This document shows, piece after piece, positions 43,201 to 52,029 of a DNA stretch of 64,000 bases (positions within the stretch are counted from its first letter, which is position 1; each line of letters begins with the position of its first letter). Location of the stretch: NCBI GenBank assembly GCA_044507695.1, contig JBIQJD010000007.1, forward strand, positions 1 through 64,000, written 5' to 3'. Origin of the DNA: JBIQJD01 sp044507695. GTDB taxonomy: Bacteria > Bacteroidota > Ignavibacteria > Ignavibacteriales > Ignavibacteriaceae. The position numbers were made by a program, and so were the translations under genes. The notes below the pieces were generated by a model. It searched no databases. It was not told the DNA's origin and worked only from the letters and a program-made list of their open reading frames with translations.

Positions 43201-45241
43201 TGATAAAGTTATCACAAGAAAAAATCTTCTCGTTAGAATGGAAGTGCCAAGATTTTTCAGAGAAGAAGATGAAATCACAATTTCAACAATTGTTCATAAT
43301 TATCTGAATGAAAAAAAGAAAACCAAAATATCTTTTAATTCAGGAAATCTTGAACTTTTAGATTCTCAGATAAATACTCCCGGTTATTCAACAATTCTTT
43401 TTGATAAAGAAGAAAGAATGTATGAAATAAATATTGAAAAAAATTCCGAAGTAAGAATTGATTGGATTATTAAAATTATTGATCCGGTTGGAGAAGCCAA
43501 ACTAATAGCAGAAGCATTAACGAATGAAGAATCTGATGCGGTTCAGCTTGTTGTTCCAATATTGCCCAAAGGATATAAGGAAATAAAAACACTTAATGCT
43601 GATTTCACCAATAACAATATAAAAGAAGAATTAAAATTTAATATACCGGCAGATGTTGATTTAAGAACTGCAGAATTATCAATCAATTTATCTCCATCAC
43701 TTGCCGGAACTGTACTTAAAGCTCTTGATGATCTTGTTGTATATCCCTACGGCTGCGTTGAACAAACGATGAGCCGTTTTCTTCCGGCAATTATTGCAGC
43801 AAATACTTTTCGTGAACTTAATGCTCCATTGAAAGCTGCAACAATTCAGAAACTGCCTGAAGTAGTGGATGCAGGATTAAAACGGCTGTACAATTTTCAA
43901 CATGCAGATGGCGGCTGGGGCTGGTGGGAAAATGATGATACAAATCCTTACATGTCTGCATATGTTGTTTACGGATTGAGTCTTGCTAAATCTGCAGGCT
44001 ATAGTGTGAACGATGAAGTTTTTCAGAATGGAATTAAAAAGATAAAAGATCTTATTAATCAGAATGATAAAAAAGATATTACAACTTTATCATTTATGAT
44101 TTATGCAGTTTCAACAGCAGCAGCAAACGGATATACTGATTACGATTCGCATCAGATTATTAATGAACTTGCAAATGATGAATTAGATTCCTACTCAACT
44201 GCACTAATGCTTATTGCATCAGAAAACCTGAAGGGTGAATCATCCGCAAAAATATTTGCAGATAAATTATTAATGCAAGTTAATGAAGAAGAAGATTATG
44301 CATTCTGGGGTGGTAAACAATTTAACTACAGATGGCAGGATGATAATGTACAATCTACTGCTTTTGCAGTTAAAGCATTGATAGAAAATGGAAATAATAC
44401 TGATTTGATTAATAAAGCTGTAAAGTGGCTGCTGATTCAAAAAAATGGATTCTCATGGAAATCAACCCAGGAAACCGCATCAGTAATTTTTGCCTTAACT
44501 GATTACCTTAAACAAGGGAATGAGTTAGAACCTGATTTTATTGCAACTGTTTATGTTAATGATAAAAAAGCTGCATCAAAAACCTTTACGCGTGAAGATA
44601 TTTTTAACGGAAGTAAATCAATTAAGATATCAAATATTAATGACGAAATTTTAAAGAGCGGAAATAATTCAATCAGAATAGAAAAAAATGGTAAAGGCAA
44701 ATTATATTTTTCTGCTTTAGCGGAATATTATAGCAGAAATGAAACTGCTGCGGCAAAAGTAAACAGATTTGAAATTAATCGTGACTACTTCGTTCTGAAA
44801 CCTGTATTGCGTGATAAAAGAATTATTTATGTAAAAGAAAAATTCAACGGAGTTGTGAAAAGCGGTGATAATCTTCTTGTAAAAACCCTGGTTGAAACAA
44901 GTGATAATAATCTGCAATATTTTATTCTTGAAGATATGCTTCCATCCGGTTTCGAAGTTGTAAAAGATGAAAATCAGTTTACGATTGAAGGAGAAAATAA
45001 TTACGATAATTTCCCGCGCCCATTATCTTATACATGGAGATGGTTTTATGCTGACCGTGAGTACAGGGATGAAAAGACAGCATTTTTTGTAACGAATGTT
45101 TATCCGCAAATGGAATTTTCATACATAATAAAAGCGCAGATGCCAGGTAAATTTACTGCAATGCCGGCGCAGGGCTACTTAATGTATTTTCCTGAAGTGA
45201 GCGGAAGCAGTGATATGGCAGAATTTGAGGTGAGGGAATAA
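40286..45241 (+). CDS. Bacterial alpha-2-macroglobulin family protein (large, thioester-containing)
   Basis: A 1651-residue exported protein with an N-terminal signal (FSLLLVFLLPLLLGSS), a series of MG beta-sandwich domains, a bait-like region and a thioester domain. The thioester motif is intact: C1157-V-E-Q in YGCVEQTMS. It is followed by the alpha/alpha toroid (GWGWWENDDTNPYMSAY). Bacterial A2Ms are thought to trap foreign proteases in the periplasm. An aromatic-rich loop (RPWWYWSDYAWFYRSF) lies near residue 400. No penicillin-binding protein 1C gene adjoins it. GGAG lies upstream of the ATG. Confidence 0.93.
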   Translation: MKYNSALSRFSLLLVFLLPLLLGSSNHLLQEDDRFYLSNYTNFSPGSTVTINLYYYGKGAEGFYDLRLLKIDDPAAFFTSAGTENLRGSFDIWGENKDNLLRFTKIIREWKEEISTPRKFGYRNNLNVGKINEPGIYIVQARRGNQVAYCAIVVSDLAMVYKNSPNQVIAFAANAKTSEFIKNVKFSLYSKDGILQQKISDKDGLVNFDISKPVQFDGNQALLIAQTGKETIICDPYFYFNPHKNLTAYIYTNQPVYRPRQHVNFKAIFREKDGNEILNLPGENFEALIKSPKNKEVYSANLTTNQFGSLSGSFILDEEADLGVYNIELSSGDQKFFGSFSVEEYKKPDYFVSVKTEKDQYAGKDIIKGEITADYYFGSPVKNAEVTLNIFQNNYWRPWWYWSDYAWFYRSFSSSKLIYRPEPKLIHQLKGELNEEGKFLFEYEVDAETDFDYVYNISAEVTDYSRRAVNGSKDVFVTRGSFTLSTSTDKYFYSKNKPINILVNAVDFSDQPVAAKFKIAIGFRDYSGKNQNNFSVYDTLYGSTDVSGKALINFIPPSSRTGYYNYIVFSYDEKGREISASGSFFVGNDNEYWNYRQNNDLEIITDKDAYFKGDTLTAHIFLPEESTDLLITFETSKILSWKKYSVKEKSFTIKQILTEEFSPGFNISITYVKNGQFNSSTKMIGVLAMDKFLNISIHRSKDEYKPGEDAEYTIRVKNSKGIPVRNAELSIGIVDESVYAIQQDYTTSIQSFFYAPAYNYIPVRSSLQRHSFNGGSRRITYADKDFSQDVQSGEESLQGKIKFKNGDAAAHISIIITNDFGYYTTQSDLSGNYKIEKIKKGRYDVLAASANTELSFVENISISGKTEFDFEVPTAMNVLASDIEVGGTAEFDLNAAPRSKMNSGIMLTKAAGENYVQAEIRSNFVDASIWNAHLITDENGEAAVKFKMPDNLTTWRATVKGITRQSDVGEKTDKVITRKNLLVRMEVPRFFREEDEITISTIVHNYLNEKKKTKISFNSGNLELLDSQINTPGYSTILFDKEERMYEINIEKNSEVRIDWIIKIIDPVGEAKLIAEALTNEESDAVQLVVPILPKGYKEIKTLNADFTNNNIKEELKFNIPADVDLRTAELSINLSPSLAGTVLKALDDLVVYPYGCVEQTMSRFLPAIIAANTFRELNAPLKAATIQKLPEVVDAGLKRLYNFQHADGGWGWWENDDTNPYMSAYVVYGLSLAKSAGYSVNDEVFQNGIKKIKDLINQNDKKDITTLSFMIYAVSTAAANGYTDYDSHQIINELANDELDSYSTALMLIASENLKGESSAKIFADKLLMQVNEEEDYAFWGGKQFNYRWQDDNVQSTAFAVKALIENGNNTDLINKAVKWLLIQKNGFSWKSTQETASVIFALTDYLKQGNELEPDFIATVYVNDKKAASKTFTREDIFNGSKSIKISNINDEILKSGNNSIRIEKNGKGKLYFSALAEYYSRNETAAAKVNRFEINRDYFVLKPVLRDKRIIYVKEKFNGVVKSGDNLLVKTLVETSDNNLQYFILEDMLPSGFEVVKDENQFTIEGENNYDNFPRPLSYTWRWFYADREYRDEKTAFFVTNVYPQMEFSYIIKAQMPGKFTAMPAQGYLMYFPEVSGSSDMAEFEVRE

Positions 45242-45578
45242 TCAATTTAAACAGATTATTAGTTTCAAAATGAATGATTAAAATTTTAACATTTTCCTTT
45301 TGGGAGCAGTAATGTATTTCGAAAATTAATAATTCTTAAATCAATGAATTTTAGAAAAGTAACTTGAAAATTTAGAACAAAAAAATTTCAATTATACTGC
45401 TGAATTTCTGTACAATTCTGATTTTCCTTCTTAGATATAAGAACATAAAAATCAAGCCTCTTCTTGATTCTGATAAATAAATTGTAAAATCAACCAAAAC
45501 AAATCCTTTATTAACAAAGAAACTCTGGCATATATGTTGCCCCCCAACTTTCAATGAAAATAAACCAAAAGTTTAAAT
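45242..45578. other. Gene-free spacer upstream of the oxidoreductase operon
   Basis: An AT-rich stretch of 337 bp with no plausible gene. It should contain the promoter of the operon starting at 45579, but no clear -35/-10 pair was found. Confidence 0.5.
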
Positions 45579-45815
45579 ATGATACGGGGAACTGTTTTAA
45601 TAACGGAAGAGCTTTGCAAAGGATGTGAACTTTGTATTGCTGCCTGTCCTCAGGAAAGCCTTGGATTATCGAACGGCATAAATAAAAACGGCTACCGTTT
45701 TGCAGAGCTTGTTAAGGATAATTGCACAGGCTGCATTAACTGCGCTCTTGTATGTCCGGAGGCAATAATAACAGTTTATCGCCAGCCAAAGTCTGTTCTC
45801 AAAAAGGCAGTATAA
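45579..45815 (+). CDS. 2-oxoacid:ferredoxin oxidoreductase, ferredoxin (delta) subunit
   Basis: A 78-residue protein with two 4Fe-4S motifs: C-x2-C-x2-C-x3-C in LCKGCELCIAACP and NCTGCINCALVCP. It passes electrons from the TPP-containing subunits to ferredoxin. It leads the delta-alpha-beta-gamma operon that continues to about 48325. Confidence 0.92.
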   Translation: MIRGTVLITEELCKGCELCIAACPQESLGLSNGINKNGYRFAELVKDNCTGCINCALVCPEAIITVYRQPKSVLKKAV

Positions 45816-45840
45816 TTTTGGTAAAATAAAAGGTTTTAAA

Positions 45841-46926
45841 ATGCAGGATATAAAATCAAAAGGGGAAGCCCGGCTGATGAAGGGGAACGAAGCTCTTGCA
45901 GAAGCTGCTATTCGCGCGGGGATTGATGCCTATTTCGGATACCCGATTACTCCACAATCCGAAATATTAGAATATTTAACGGCAGAAATGCCGCACAGGG
46001 GAGGAAAAGTTCTTCAGGCAGAAAGCGAGGTTGCATCCATAAATATGATTTATGGTGCTGCCGGCGCAGGTGCACGAGTGATGACCTCTTCATCATCTCC
46101 GGGTATAAGTTTAATGCAGGAAGGCATTTCATATATTGCCGCAGCAGAACTTCCTTGTTTAATTGTGAACGTTAATAGAGGCGGTCCCGGTCTTGGTACA
46201 ATTCAGCCGGCGCAAGGTGATTACTTTCAGGCTGTTAAAGGCGGCGGGCATGGTGATTATCATTTAATTGTGCTTGCACCTGCTTCTGTTCAGGAGATGG
46301 CTGATTTTGTTTTTGATGCTTTTAAACTTGCTGAGAAATACCGCAATCCGGTTATGATACTTGCAGATGGTGCTTTAGGCCAGATGATGGAAAGAGTTGT
46401 ACTTCCCGAAGAAGGTTCACTTCCAAAATCTACTCCGGAATGGGCAACAACGGGAAAAGTAAATCGCGCAAGAAATATAATCACTTCACTTCATCTTCAA
46501 TCTGAAAAAATGGAAGAAATTAATCTTCATCTCCAGGAAAAATATAAACGCATAGAAGAGGAAATTAGATTTGAATTAATCGGATCTGAAAATCCGGATG
46601 TACTTTTAGTAGCTTATGGTTTATCTGCCAGAATCTGCCAAAAGACTCTTGAACTTGCTGATCAAAAAAATATAAATGCTGCGCTGCTTCGCCCTATAAC
46701 ATTATACCCATTTCCGTACAAAGCGGTTGCTAAAGCATCAGCAGATGCACAATTTATTCTGGTTGTTGAAATGAACGCCGGGCAAATGATTGAAGATGTT
46801 AAACTTTCGGTTAACGGTAAACTGCCGGTTTATCATAAAGGAAGAATGGGCGGAGTGATTCCATCACCCGATGAGATACTTTCTGAAATTGAATCAATCC
46901 TGCAAAAACAAAATGCTGCGGTGTAA
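45841..46926 (+). CDS. 2-oxoacid:ferredoxin oxidoreductase, alpha subunit (VorB/KorA type)
   Basis: A 361-residue pyrimidine-binding subunit: GNEALAEAAIRAGIDAYFGYPITPQSEI at the start, then VASINMIYGAAGAGARVMTSSSSPG. With the beta subunit it forms the TPP-binding core that oxidatively decarboxylates a 2-oxoacid to an acyl-CoA. The sequence resembles proteins labelled VorB (branched-chain) as well as 2-oxoglutarate (KorA/OorA) subunits. The substrate cannot be chosen from sequence alone. Confidence 0.9.
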   Translation: MQDIKSKGEARLMKGNEALAEAAIRAGIDAYFGYPITPQSEILEYLTAEMPHRGGKVLQAESEVASINMIYGAAGAGARVMTSSSSPGISLMQEGISYIAAAELPCLIVNVNRGGPGLGTIQPAQGDYFQAVKGGGHGDYHLIVLAPASVQEMADFVFDAFKLAEKYRNPVMILADGALGQMMERVVLPEEGSLPKSTPEWATTGKVNRARNIITSLHLQSEKMEEINLHLQEKYKRIEEEIRFELIGSENPDVLLVAYGLSARICQKTLELADQKNINAALLRPITLYPFPYKAVAKASADAQFILVVEMNAGQMIEDVKLSVNGKLPVYHKGRMGGVIPSPDEILSEIESILQKQNAAV

Positions 46927-46935
46927 GGGAAATCT

Positions 46936-47763
46936 ATGAAATCTGATTTAAATATTGATGAACTTGAAATTGTTTATAAAAGACCTTCAACCTTAACTGA
47001 TGTTCCGTTTCATTATTGTCCTGGCTGCGGCCATAGCGTTGTTCACAGGCTTTTAATGGAAGTTGTTGAAGAGATGTCTGTACAGGAAAAAACAATTGGA
47101 GTAGCTCCGGTTGGATGTTCCGTGCTTGCTTATAATTATATGGATATTGATATGCAGGAAGCTGCTCACGGCAGAGCAGCCGCAGTTGCAACCGGAATTA
47201 AAAGGGTACTGCCTGATAAACTTGTTTTTTCTTATCAGGGTGATGGCGATCTTGCAGCAATTGGTACCGCTGAAACAATTCACACTGTTAACCGCAGTGA
47301 AAATATTCTAATGATCTTCATTAATAATGCAATTTATGGCATGACCGGCGGACAAATGGCTCCCACAACTTTGGAAGGTCAAATCACTTCAACATCACCT
47401 TATGGAAGAAATATTTCTAATGCCGGATTTCCGCTTAAGATAACAGATCTTATTGTTCATTTACCAGGTTCATATTATGTAACAAGGCAGGCAGTTTATA
47501 CAGCACAAGCTGTACGGAAATTGAAGAAGGCAATAAAAAATTCATTTGAATATCAGATGCAGAATAATCTATCGGGCAGGGGAGGAACCTGTTTTATTGA
47601 AGTTGTTTCAAATTGTCCTTCTGGATGGAAGCTGACACCAGTAGAATCAATTGATTGGATTGAAAAGAATATGCTGCCGGTTTATCCTTTGGGAGATTTA
47701 AAAGTCCCGCCAAAAGAAAAAATTATTTCTGCAGTTGAAAATATTCCGGAGGCGGTAAAATGA
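46936..47763 (+). CDS. 2-oxoacid:ferredoxin oxidoreductase, beta subunit (TPP-binding)
   Basis: A 275-residue TPP-binding subunit. The TPP motif GDGDLAAIGTAETIH ends with FINNAIYGMTGGQMAPTT, the Mg-pyrophosphate ligand region. The N-terminal HYCPGCGHSVVHRLL cysteines are typical of the family. It lies between alpha (9-bp gap) and gamma (overlaps by 4 bp). Confidence 0.92.
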   Translation: MKSDLNIDELEIVYKRPSTLTDVPFHYCPGCGHSVVHRLLMEVVEEMSVQEKTIGVAPVGCSVLAYNYMDIDMQEAAHGRAAAVATGIKRVLPDKLVFSYQGDGDLAAIGTAETIHTVNRSENILMIFINNAIYGMTGGQMAPTTLEGQITSTSPYGRNISNAGFPLKITDLIVHLPGSYYVTRQAVYTAQAVRKLKKAIKNSFEYQMQNNLSGRGGTCFIEVVSNCPSGWKLTPVESIDWIEKNMLPVYPLGDLKVPPKEKIISAVENIPEAVK

Positions 47764-48325
47764 AAAACTCTCATGAAATTTTATTTGCCGGATTTGGCGG
47801 GCAGGGAATTTTATCAATGGGGCAGATAATTGCTTACGCAGCAATGATTGAAAATAAAGAAGTAAGCTGGATGCCTTCTTACGGTCCTGAAATGCGCGGC
47901 GGAACTGCAAACTGTATAACAATTGTATCCACTTCACGCATAAGCTCATCAATTGTTTCAACATTTGATTCGGCAATAATTCTTAATCAGCCATCTCTTG
48001 ATAAATTTGAGCAATCAATAAAATGCGGTGGATTAATTATTTATGAACTCTCCGGAATAATAAACAAACCTTCCAGATCAGATATAGAAATATTTGGAAT
48101 AAATGCTGTTGAAGAAGCGCAGAAGCTGAATAAAAAACAAGTAGCAAATATGATTATTGTTGGTGCTTTTCTTGAAATAAAACCAATCGTTGAAATAGAA
48201 AACATAGTTAAAGCTTTGAAGAAAGTTCTGCCTGAAAGACATCATCACACAATCCCTCTNNNNNNNNNNAGGCGTTGTTACGGGGAAAGCAGCTTGCAAA
48301 AGAAAGATCACTAATCGCCATTTAA
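47760..48325 (+). CDS. 2-oxoacid:ferredoxin oxidoreductase, gamma subunit (interrupted by an assembly gap)
   Basis: A gamma subunit of about 185-190 residues starting MKNSHEILFAGFGGQGILSMGQ. Ten Ns (48260-48269) interrupt it near the C-terminus after RHHHTIPL. After the gap the natural continuation ALLRGKQLAKERS reads in a different frame from 48272 and stops at 48325. A true gap of 8 bases would restore the frame, which suggests the 10-N length is a placeholder. The gene is probably intact in the organism. Confidence 0.85.
48260..48269. other. Assembly gap (10 Ns)
   Basis: Ten undefined bases within the gamma subunit gene. The coding frame either side implies a true length of 8 bases, or another value that equals 2 modulo 3. 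Confidence 0.95.
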
Positions 48326-48393
48326 TAGAAAGGCTGAGAAAATCAATTAAAGGATTTTAAAGTAGAAAATTATTTTAAATAGGGGAAAAAGAT

Positions 48394-48660
48394 ATGAAGG
48401 ATGTGGAAACCAAATGCCTGCGCAAATGCAGAAACACCTGTGCTTCACTTAATGAAGCATTGAGAATTGAAGCCTCTTCAATCAGATTTTATGAGGGTGT
48501 GCAGAAGGAATGTAATATTCCGGAGGTGAAAAGCTTCATTAATGAAATAATAGATGAGAGAAGAAAAGGGATTGTACGTATTATTCAAAAACTGAATGAG
48601 ATTCATGCTAAATCTCAGATAAGCGATGGAATAATCTCAAGTTTTAATCAGTCTGAGTGA
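48394..48660 (+). CDS. Small ferritin-like helical protein with N-terminal cysteines
   Basis: An 88-residue protein predicted to be two helices. EALRIEASSIRFYEGVQKE and INEIIDERRKGIVRIIQKL resemble the Glu-bearing halves of ferritin-like/rubrerythrin helices, so a dimer could form a four-helix diiron bundle. The N-terminus has C8-x3-C12-x3-C16, with a further cysteine at C40. GGGG precedes the ATG. It follows the oxidoreductase operon and may belong to it. Function is unknown. Confidence 0.65.
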   Translation: MKDVETKCLRKCRNTCASLNEALRIEASSIRFYEGVQKECNIPEVKSFINEIIDERRKGIVRIIQKLNEIHAKSQISDGIISSFNQSE

Positions 48661-48710
48661 TATCTAAATTCATTACCATTACTTACATAGATAAAAAATC
48701 TTTAAAACAA

Positions 48711-48735
48711 AAAATCCAGCTTTAAGCTGGATTTT
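48711..48735. terminator. Bidirectional terminator
   Basis: AAAATCCAGC-tttaa-GCTGGATTTT with A/T runs, between the ferritin-like gene and the convergent tRNA gene. Confidence 0.85.
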
Positions 48736-48741
48736 TCTTTG

Positions 48742-48814
<73 letters not shown>

Positions 48815-48832
48815 ATGTAAAATTTTGAGCTT

Positions 48833-48863
48833 CAAATATACTGAAATGATGATGGGATGTCAA
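48833..48863 (-). promoter_or_regulatory. tRNA-fMet promoter
   Basis: On the minus strand, TTGACA (48863-48858), a 17-bp spacer and TATATTTG (48840-48833), about 20 bp before the tRNA 5' end. It is the same design as the rpsT promoter. Confidence 0.85.
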
Positions 48864-48946
48864 ACCATTTTATCATGCCCAAATCATTGTTTAGACTTTA
48901 TAGTGAAAAAAATTCCAATCATCTTTCTTGTACAAAACAAAAACTT

Positions 48947-50011
48947 CTACAACCACTTCTTCTTCTTAAAATATAAAATCATGCCGAGTGCAACTATTAA
49001 CATGAAGAGAATAACGAAAGGATAACCCAATGCCCACGTTAATTCCGGCATATTCCATTTGCTTGCTTCTGTTTTAAAGTTCATACCATAAACGCCGGCT
49101 ATAAATGTAAGTGGAATAAAAATAGACGATATAACGGTTAAAAATTTTATCACTTCATTTATTCTGAAACTTGAATGAGATAAATAAACATCAAACAATC
49201 CGTTCATTGCATCACGATGCTGATCAATTGAATCAACAAAATGTTTGAGATGATCTCCCAAATCTCTTAAAAACATGTACGTGGTTTTTTTGATAAATGC
49301 TTCCCGTTCTTTTTCCAATGAGAAAATTACATCACGGAGCGGATAAACAGCTCTGCGCAGTCTGGTTAGTTCTTTTCTTAATATATGAAGTGAAGTTATG
49401 GATGCTCTATCCGGATCAAGAAAAATCTTATCCTCCATTTTTTCAATTCTTTTATCCAGGTTATCCAGCAGAAGGAAATAATTATCAACAATTGCATCAA
49501 GCAGGCGGTACATTAAATAATCAGATCCTGATTTCCGGAGCCTGCCAAGATTTTCACGCAGCCTTTGCCTGATTACTTCAAATAAATCTTCTTCATCTTC
49601 CTGAAAAGTAATGAGATAATTTTTTCCGAGAATAAAACTAACCTGTTCTATATTTAGCTGCTGCAACGGATCAAGATCAATCATCTTTGCAACTATAAAA
49701 AGATAATCTTCATAATTATCAATCTTTGGTGAATGCTGAACATTCAGAATATCTTCAAGCACAAGAGGATGAATTCCAAATATCTCTCCAATTTTTTCGA
49801 TGGTTTTTATATCATGCAGCCCGGTGATGTTTAGCCAGCTTATCTTTGCTCCTTGTTTGAAATCAGGCAGCTCGTTTAAATTTTTTATCTCACGTTCGTT
49901 TAATGAATCAGCATCAAAATCAAAAACTGTAATTTTAATCTCTTCAACTTTTTTCTTACCTGTAAACAGAAGAGCTCCCGGATACATTCCTCTTTTATTT
50001 AACTGCTGCAT
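48947..50011 (-). CDS. corA: CorA-type magnesium/cobalt transporter
   Basis: A 354-residue pentameric Mg2+ channel subunit. A large cytoplasmic domain is followed by two C-terminal membrane helices with the signature GVYGMNF at the end of TM1, and a short basic tail (YFKKKKWL). The length and the IPLTFIAGVYGMNF segment fit CorA. GAGAGG precedes the ATG. Confidence 0.95.
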   Translation of the reverse strand: MQQLNKRGMYPGALLFTGKKKVEEIKITVFDFDADSLNEREIKNLNELPDFKQGAKISWLNITGLHDIKTIEKIGEIFGIHPLVLEDILNVQHSPKIDNYEDYLFIVAKMIDLDPLQQLNIEQVSFILGKNYLITFQEDEEDLFEVIRQRLRENLGRLRKSGSDYLMYRLLDAIVDNYFLLLDNLDKRIEKMEDKIFLDPDRASITSLHILRKELTRLRRAVYPLRDVIFSLEKEREAFIKKTTYMFLRDLGDHLKHFVDSIDQHRDAMNGLFDVYLSHSSFRINEVIKFLTVISSIFIPLTFIAGVYGMNFKTEASKWNMPELTWALGYPFVILFMLIVALGMILYFKKKKWL

Positions 50012-50275
50012 ATTTTCCTCTCGGTTGAATGATCAAAATAAATCATCCCTGTTTATGAGACGTCTCTTTTATCTTTCAGTAAAAATAATTAATATCGTTT
50101 TACCTCAATCAGAAAATTAGATTATACTCCGGTCAAAAATCAGAGTTGGTGCTGGAATTTATAAAGTTCCTGCCGCAAAAAAAACAAAGACAGTTACTTG
50201 TTTGTCCTCTGTGCCGTTCTTAACTGCGTAAACAGTTCGTGAAAATTCTTTTTTAATAAATTTTACGGGAGAATT

Positions 50276-51778
50276 ATGCGTCAGGATTCTTTTACAATGC
50301 CGGCAGCATCAGTATCTGTAAATTCAGATGTAAAAATCTGGAAAGTAATTTCAGCTTCTGCAGTAGGCACAATGATTGAATGGTATGATTTCTACATCTT
50401 CGGCAGTCTTGCAACAATAATTTCTCCGTTATTCTATCCTCACGGCAATGATACACTTGCACTCATTGCTTATCTTTCAACCTTTGCGGTTGGATTTGTT
50501 GTAAGACCATTTGGTGCTTTATTCTTCGGCAGAATTGGAGATATGATTGGAAGGAAGTATGCATTTCTTGTAACATTAATTATTATGGGCGGTGCCACTG
50601 CGCTTGTTGGATTGATTCCAACTTATGATTCAATCGGGATTGCTGCGCCGGTTATTCTTTTATTAATCAGAGTGCTGCAGGGGCTTGCACTTGGCGGTGA
50701 ATATGGTGGTGCTGCAGTTTATGTAGCTGAACATGTGCCGGATAATAAAAGAGGATTTTACACAAGCTTTATTCAGATAACTGCCACACTTGGTTTGTTC
50801 ATTTCACTGGCGGTTATACTTTCTGTTCAGAATATAATGAGCAAGGAAGATTTCGGTTCATGGGGATGGCGTGTTCCGTTTTTAATTTCAATTCTGCTGG
50901 TGGGAATTTCTTTATACATCAGATTGAAGATGAAAGAGTCTCCAATCTTTCAGCATATTAAAACAGCAGGAATGACTTCTGCAAAACCATTGAAAGAAGC
51001 TTTTACGAAATGGCAAAATCTTAAAATAGTTTTAGTCTCTTTATTTGGTGCAACTGCAGGACAAGGAGTTGTATGGTACACAGGGCAGTTCTATGCGTTG
51101 TTTTATCTTCAGACAATATTAAAAGTAAATGCTGCCTCTTCAAATTATATAATTGCAATTGCACTTCTTTTAGGCATGCCGTTTTTTGTTTTTTTTGGTG
51201 CATTATCAGATAAGATTGGAAGAAAAAAAATTATGATGATTGGCTGTTTGCTTGCTGCTATTTCCTATTTGCCGATTTATCATACAATGCAAAGCGTAAC
51301 CGGAACAAATATTGTAACTGTTGAATCTCAAAAAAATCAATTAACAGGTGCAATTAGTTTAACGCCGTTAACAGAGATTGATAATGAACTTCAGCCGGTT
51401 AAAGAAACACTGCCCTACACAGGTTTTGCTGATTTAATTTCAAATCCCGTTGCACTTAAATTAATTCTGCTTGTCTTTATTCAGGTGATTTTTGTAACGA
51501 TGGTTTACGGGCCGATTGCTGCATATCTTGTTGAAGCATTTCCTGCAAAAATTAGATACACAGCTTTATCTCTGCCATATCATATTGGTAACGGAGTTTT
51601 CGGCGGATTGCTTCCGGTGGTTGGTTTATGGATTGTTGCTGAAACCGGAAATATATACGCCGGACTTTTTTATCCAATTGGCGTTGCATTATTAACAGTA
51701 ATTATCGGTTCCATATTCTTAAAAGAAACAAAACATGTTTTGATATGGAATGAAGTGAACAGTGAAAATAAATTATAA
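50276..51778 (+). CDS. MFS transporter (metabolite:H+ symporter type)
   Basis: A 500-residue, 12-helix transporter of the ShiA/ProP group: SAVGTMIEWYDFYIFGSLA at TM1, the MFS loop GRIGDMIGRKYAF, and LGGEYGGAAVYVAEH. A soluble loop of about 45 residues (around 340-385, QSVTGTNIVTVESQKNQ) sits between helices in the second half and is longer than usual. Substrate unknown; the nearby polysaccharide-lyase genes suggest a uronate or related acid, but that is inference. Confidence 0.88.
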   Translation: MRQDSFTMPAASVSVNSDVKIWKVISASAVGTMIEWYDFYIFGSLATIISPLFYPHGNDTLALIAYLSTFAVGFVVRPFGALFFGRIGDMIGRKYAFLVTLIIMGGATALVGLIPTYDSIGIAAPVILLLIRVLQGLALGGEYGGAAVYVAEHVPDNKRGFYTSFIQITATLGLFISLAVILSVQNIMSKEDFGSWGWRVPFLISILLVGISLYIRLKMKESPIFQHIKTAGMTSAKPLKEAFTKWQNLKIVLVSLFGATAGQGVVWYTGQFYALFYLQTILKVNAASSNYIIAIALLLGMPFFVFFGALSDKIGRKKIMMIGCLLAAISYLPIYHTMQSVTGTNIVTVESQKNQLTGAISLTPLTEIDNELQPVKETLPYTGFADLISNPVALKLILLVFIQVIFVTMVYGPIAAYLVEAFPAKIRYTALSLPYHIGNGVFGGLLPVVGLWIVAETGNIYAGLFYPIGVALLTVIIGSIFLKETKHVLIWNEVNSENKL

Positions 51779-51785
51779 TTTTTTA

Positions 51786-51852
51786 GGAGCGGCAGTTAAT
51801 TTCTTTTTAGCGCCCAAAGCTAGTAGAATAATAACTCAACTACTGCCGCTCC
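51786..51852. terminator. Long-loop hairpin downstream of the MFS gene
   Basis: A perfect 11-bp stem GGAGCGGCAGT (51786-51796) / ACTGCCGCTCC (51842-51852) around a 45-nt loop. An inner alternative stem AGTAG / CTACT would compete with it. No T run follows, so this may be a processing or regulatory structure rather than a simple terminator. Confidence 0.45.
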
Positions 51853-52029
51853 GCTTATCTCCGGAAGCAGAACATTTCTTCTTTTTTTAATAAGAATTCA
51901 TTTATAATCAAAACAAAAATACTTCAACAAAGTCTTGTGGTATTCTTTTTTAATTTTAAAAAAGAAAATTCCCGTTTCGCTTATTTTGTAATTCAAAATT
52001 TTATTTGTTGTGAGGAACAGAGGCTAATC

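Noticed and set aside
45242..45578. Riboswitch or small RNA upstream of the oxidoreductase operon
   Set aside because: No conserved fold or motif was recognised; the stretch is only AT-rich.
46934..47191. Minus-strand frame of 85 residues opposite the oxidoreductase beta subunit, and similar long shadow frames opposite uvrB, msbA-like and M50 genes
   Set aside because: They lie fully inside well-supported genes and have no ribosome site or recognisable family.
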